In this document: positions 62,363 to 64,000 of the stretch, one piece after another
How positions within the stretch are numbered: the first letter of the stretch is position 1
Layout: each line of letters opens with the position of its first letter
Assembly: GCA_047777415.1 (NCBI GenBank)
Contig: JBKEEO010000002.1
Coordinates: forward strand, 186,001 to 250,000
Origin: Caproicibacter sp047777415
Lineage (GTDB): Bacteria; Bacillota; Clostridia; Oscillospirales; Acutalibacteraceae
Length of the DNA stretch: 64,000 bases
Direction: 5' to 3'
Position numbers and translations under genes: made by a program
The notes under the pieces: generated by a model
Seen by the model: the letters and a program-made list of their open reading frames with translations, nothing else
Database searches by the model: none
What the model was told of the DNA's origin: nothing

Positions 62363-62542
62363 TGGAGAGAAGAACGAACGGAAGGTTTGTTCAAAATCCA
62401 AGGTCAGTTACGGAGAACTCTTCTTTGAATCGTTGTTTAATTTTGAAGGCCCCGAACAGCTTTCGAAAAGAAAGCTGAAAAGAGTCTTCAAGAAAGTGGA
62501 GTCGAGAACGGCCAACAGTTGAATAGAGCTCCTAAGAGATAT

Positions 62543-62618
62543 GGGGGTATAGCTCAGCTGGGAGAGCGCCTGCTTTGCAAGCAGGAGGTCAACGGTTCGA
62601 TCCCGTTTATCTCCACCA
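62543..62618 (+). tRNA. tRNA-Ala (anticodon TGC)
   Basis: 76 nt with CCA encoded. TGC anticodon at 62576-62578 in the loop of a CTGCT / AGCAG stem; D arm GCTCAGCTGGGAGAGC and T arm GGTTCGATCC are regular. The acceptor has two G-U pairs. Located between 16S and 23S. Confidence 0.96.
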
Positions 62619-62750
62619 GCGGACGAAAGTCCGCGGTTACGAACGCGTTGGAGCGAAAGACAACAGACGCGGAAAGGACCGCAGAGTAAGTCCCAAAAAA
62701 CGGCTATTGTGGCTGAAGTAACACCGGATAGCCTCGATGCCGGGAAATAT

Positions 62751-62827
<77 letters not shown>

Positions 62828-63037
62828 CGGGTGAAACCCGAGGAAAGACCTCGGGATGAGGAAAAGTCGAAAGATGATTCCGAAAACCCAAAGTAAAATA
62901 TACATATGATATTCGAAAGGGTATTGTATGTAAATCGTACCTTGAAAACTGAATAAAGCGAGAAGCAGATAAGCGAGAAAAGTTGTTATTCTAAAATATA
63001 TTTTAGGAAACTACAATTTTGAGAACCAAAATCACAT

Positions 63038-64000
63038 GGTCAAGCTACAAAGAGCGCAAGGGGGATGCCTTGGCACTGGGAGCCGAAGAAGGACGCGGCA
63101 AACTGCGATAAGCTATGGGGAGCCGTAAGCAGGCATTGATCCATAGATTTCCGAATGGAGCAATCCGGCTGGAGTCATGTCCAGTCACCGTGCAGTGAAT
63201 CCATAGCTGTACGGGGGGAACCGCCTGAACTGAAACATCTAAGTAGGGCGAGGAAAAGAAATCAACCGAGATTCCGTGAGTAGTGGCGAGCGAAAGCGGA
63301 AGAGGCCAAACCGAGGGCAGCAATGCCTTCGGGGTGAGGACAGCCAAAATCTGTGCAAACTCGAGCAGAACGGCATGGAAAGGCCGACGAAACAGTGTGA
63401 AAGTCACGTATGCGAAGGGTGAGCACAGAGGGCTGTATCCCGAGTACCGCCGGACACGTGAAACCCGGTGGGAAGACGGGGGGACCACCCTCCAAGCCTA
63501 AATACTACCCAGTGACCGATAGTGCAGAGTACTGTGAAGGAAAGGTGAAAAGCACCCCGGGAGGGGAGTGAAAGAGAACCTGAAACCTTGTGCTTACAAG
63601 CACCGAGAGCCCGTCAAAGGGTGATCGGGTACCTTTTGTAGAATGGTCCGGCGAGTGAATGTAACTGGCAAGGTTAAGTCCTTCAGGGATGGAGCCGCAG
63701 GGAAACCGAGTCTGAACAGGGCATATGAAGTCAGTTGTATTCGACCCGAAACCGGGTGACCTACCCATGTCCAGGTTGAAGTGGGGGTAAAACCCCATGG
63801 AGGACCGAACCGACTCCCGTTGAAATGGTAGCGGATGAGGTGTGGGTAGCGGAGAAATTCCAATCGAACCCGGAGATAGCTGGTTCTCTCCGAAATAGCT
63901 TTAGGGCTAGCCTCGTATTAGATTACCGGAGGTAAAGCACTGAATGGTCTAGGGGCCGAAAGGCTACCGAAACCTATCAAACTCAGAATGCCGGATAATC
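63038..64000 (+). rRNA. 23S ribosomal RNA (5' part)
   Basis: Starts near GGTCAAGCTACAAAGAGCG and continues past the window end. The conserved GGGGGATGCCTTGGCACTGGG, GTGAGTAGTGGCGAGCGAAA and GTACCTTTTGTAGAATGGTC blocks are seen. No 5S gene lies in the window. Short reading frames inside this region were disregarded. Confidence 0.97.

Overview
The window comes from a low-to-mid GC, endospore-forming member of the Clostridia, most likely Oscillospiraceae/Ruminococcaceae. The support is the complete spoIIAA-spoIIAB-sigF operon, the YqfC/YqfD/YlbJ sporulation genes, canonical Firmicute gene neighbourhoods (yqfC-yqfD-phoH-ybeY-dgkA-era-yqzL-recO; ylxM-ffh-rpsP-khpA-rimM-trmD; an mraZ-type dcw cluster) and a clostridial-looking 16S gene. 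The species cannot be fixed by eye. TTG starts with good Shine-Dalgarno sites are frequent (gpsA, yqfC, era, yqzL, ffh, folT, metA and others).

Layout. 1-5.3 kb: end of a leucine operon (leuC partial, leuD, leuB), cysK, a divergent gpsA and an Mrp-type Fe-S carrier ATPase. 5.5-11.6 kb: a TetR regulator, then minus-strand genes: clpB behind a ribbon-helix-helix gene, a D-2-hydroxyacid dehydrogenase, TspO and a 57-residue protein. 11.8-14.6 kb: a tandem HD/HD-GYP protein, an IS30-family element with 22-bp inverted ends, and a small Cys-rich protein. 14.6-21.2 kb: ylbJ (minus), then yqfC to recO. 21.3-28.9 kb: mutS2, a YpmS-like protein, and the SRP/ribosome operon, interrupted by folT under a tetrahydrofolate riboswitch. 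29-33 kb: HPr, uvrC, rsmD, coaD and a coiled-coil protein.

33-45 kb is the dcw cluster: mraZ (with a four-repeat MraZ operator), rsmH, ftsL, pbpB/spoVD, a degenerate Mur-ligase-like gene, mraY, ftsW, murG, murA, ftsQ/divIB and ftsZ. MurC, murD, murE, murF and ftsA are absent from it, and ftsZ as written carries a 10-bp insertion that shifts its frame. 45-53.8 kb: corA-like, fumarase beta, a CDF transporter, htpG under a CIRCE operator, a DUF3810-type membrane zincin, a Na/Pi cotransporter and a LURP-one-like protein. 53.8-60.4 kb: valS, folC, the spoIIA operon with a sigma-H-like promoter, and metA. 60.5-64 kb: an rRNA operon (16S, tRNA-Ala, tRNA-Ile, start of 23S).

The window is mostly chromosomal core. 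No CRISPR array, prophage or obvious defence island was found. The points most worth a second look are the ftsZ frameshift, the degenerate Mur ligase, the RHH-clpB operon with paired palindromes at its promoter, a structured leader between ftsL and pbpB, a helix masking the murA ribosome site, CIRCE control of htpG, the 13-bp direct repeat around the IS30 element, and the riboswitch-controlled folT inside a ribosome operon. No clearly new multi-gene system was recognised. All family names are by-eye judgements without database searches.
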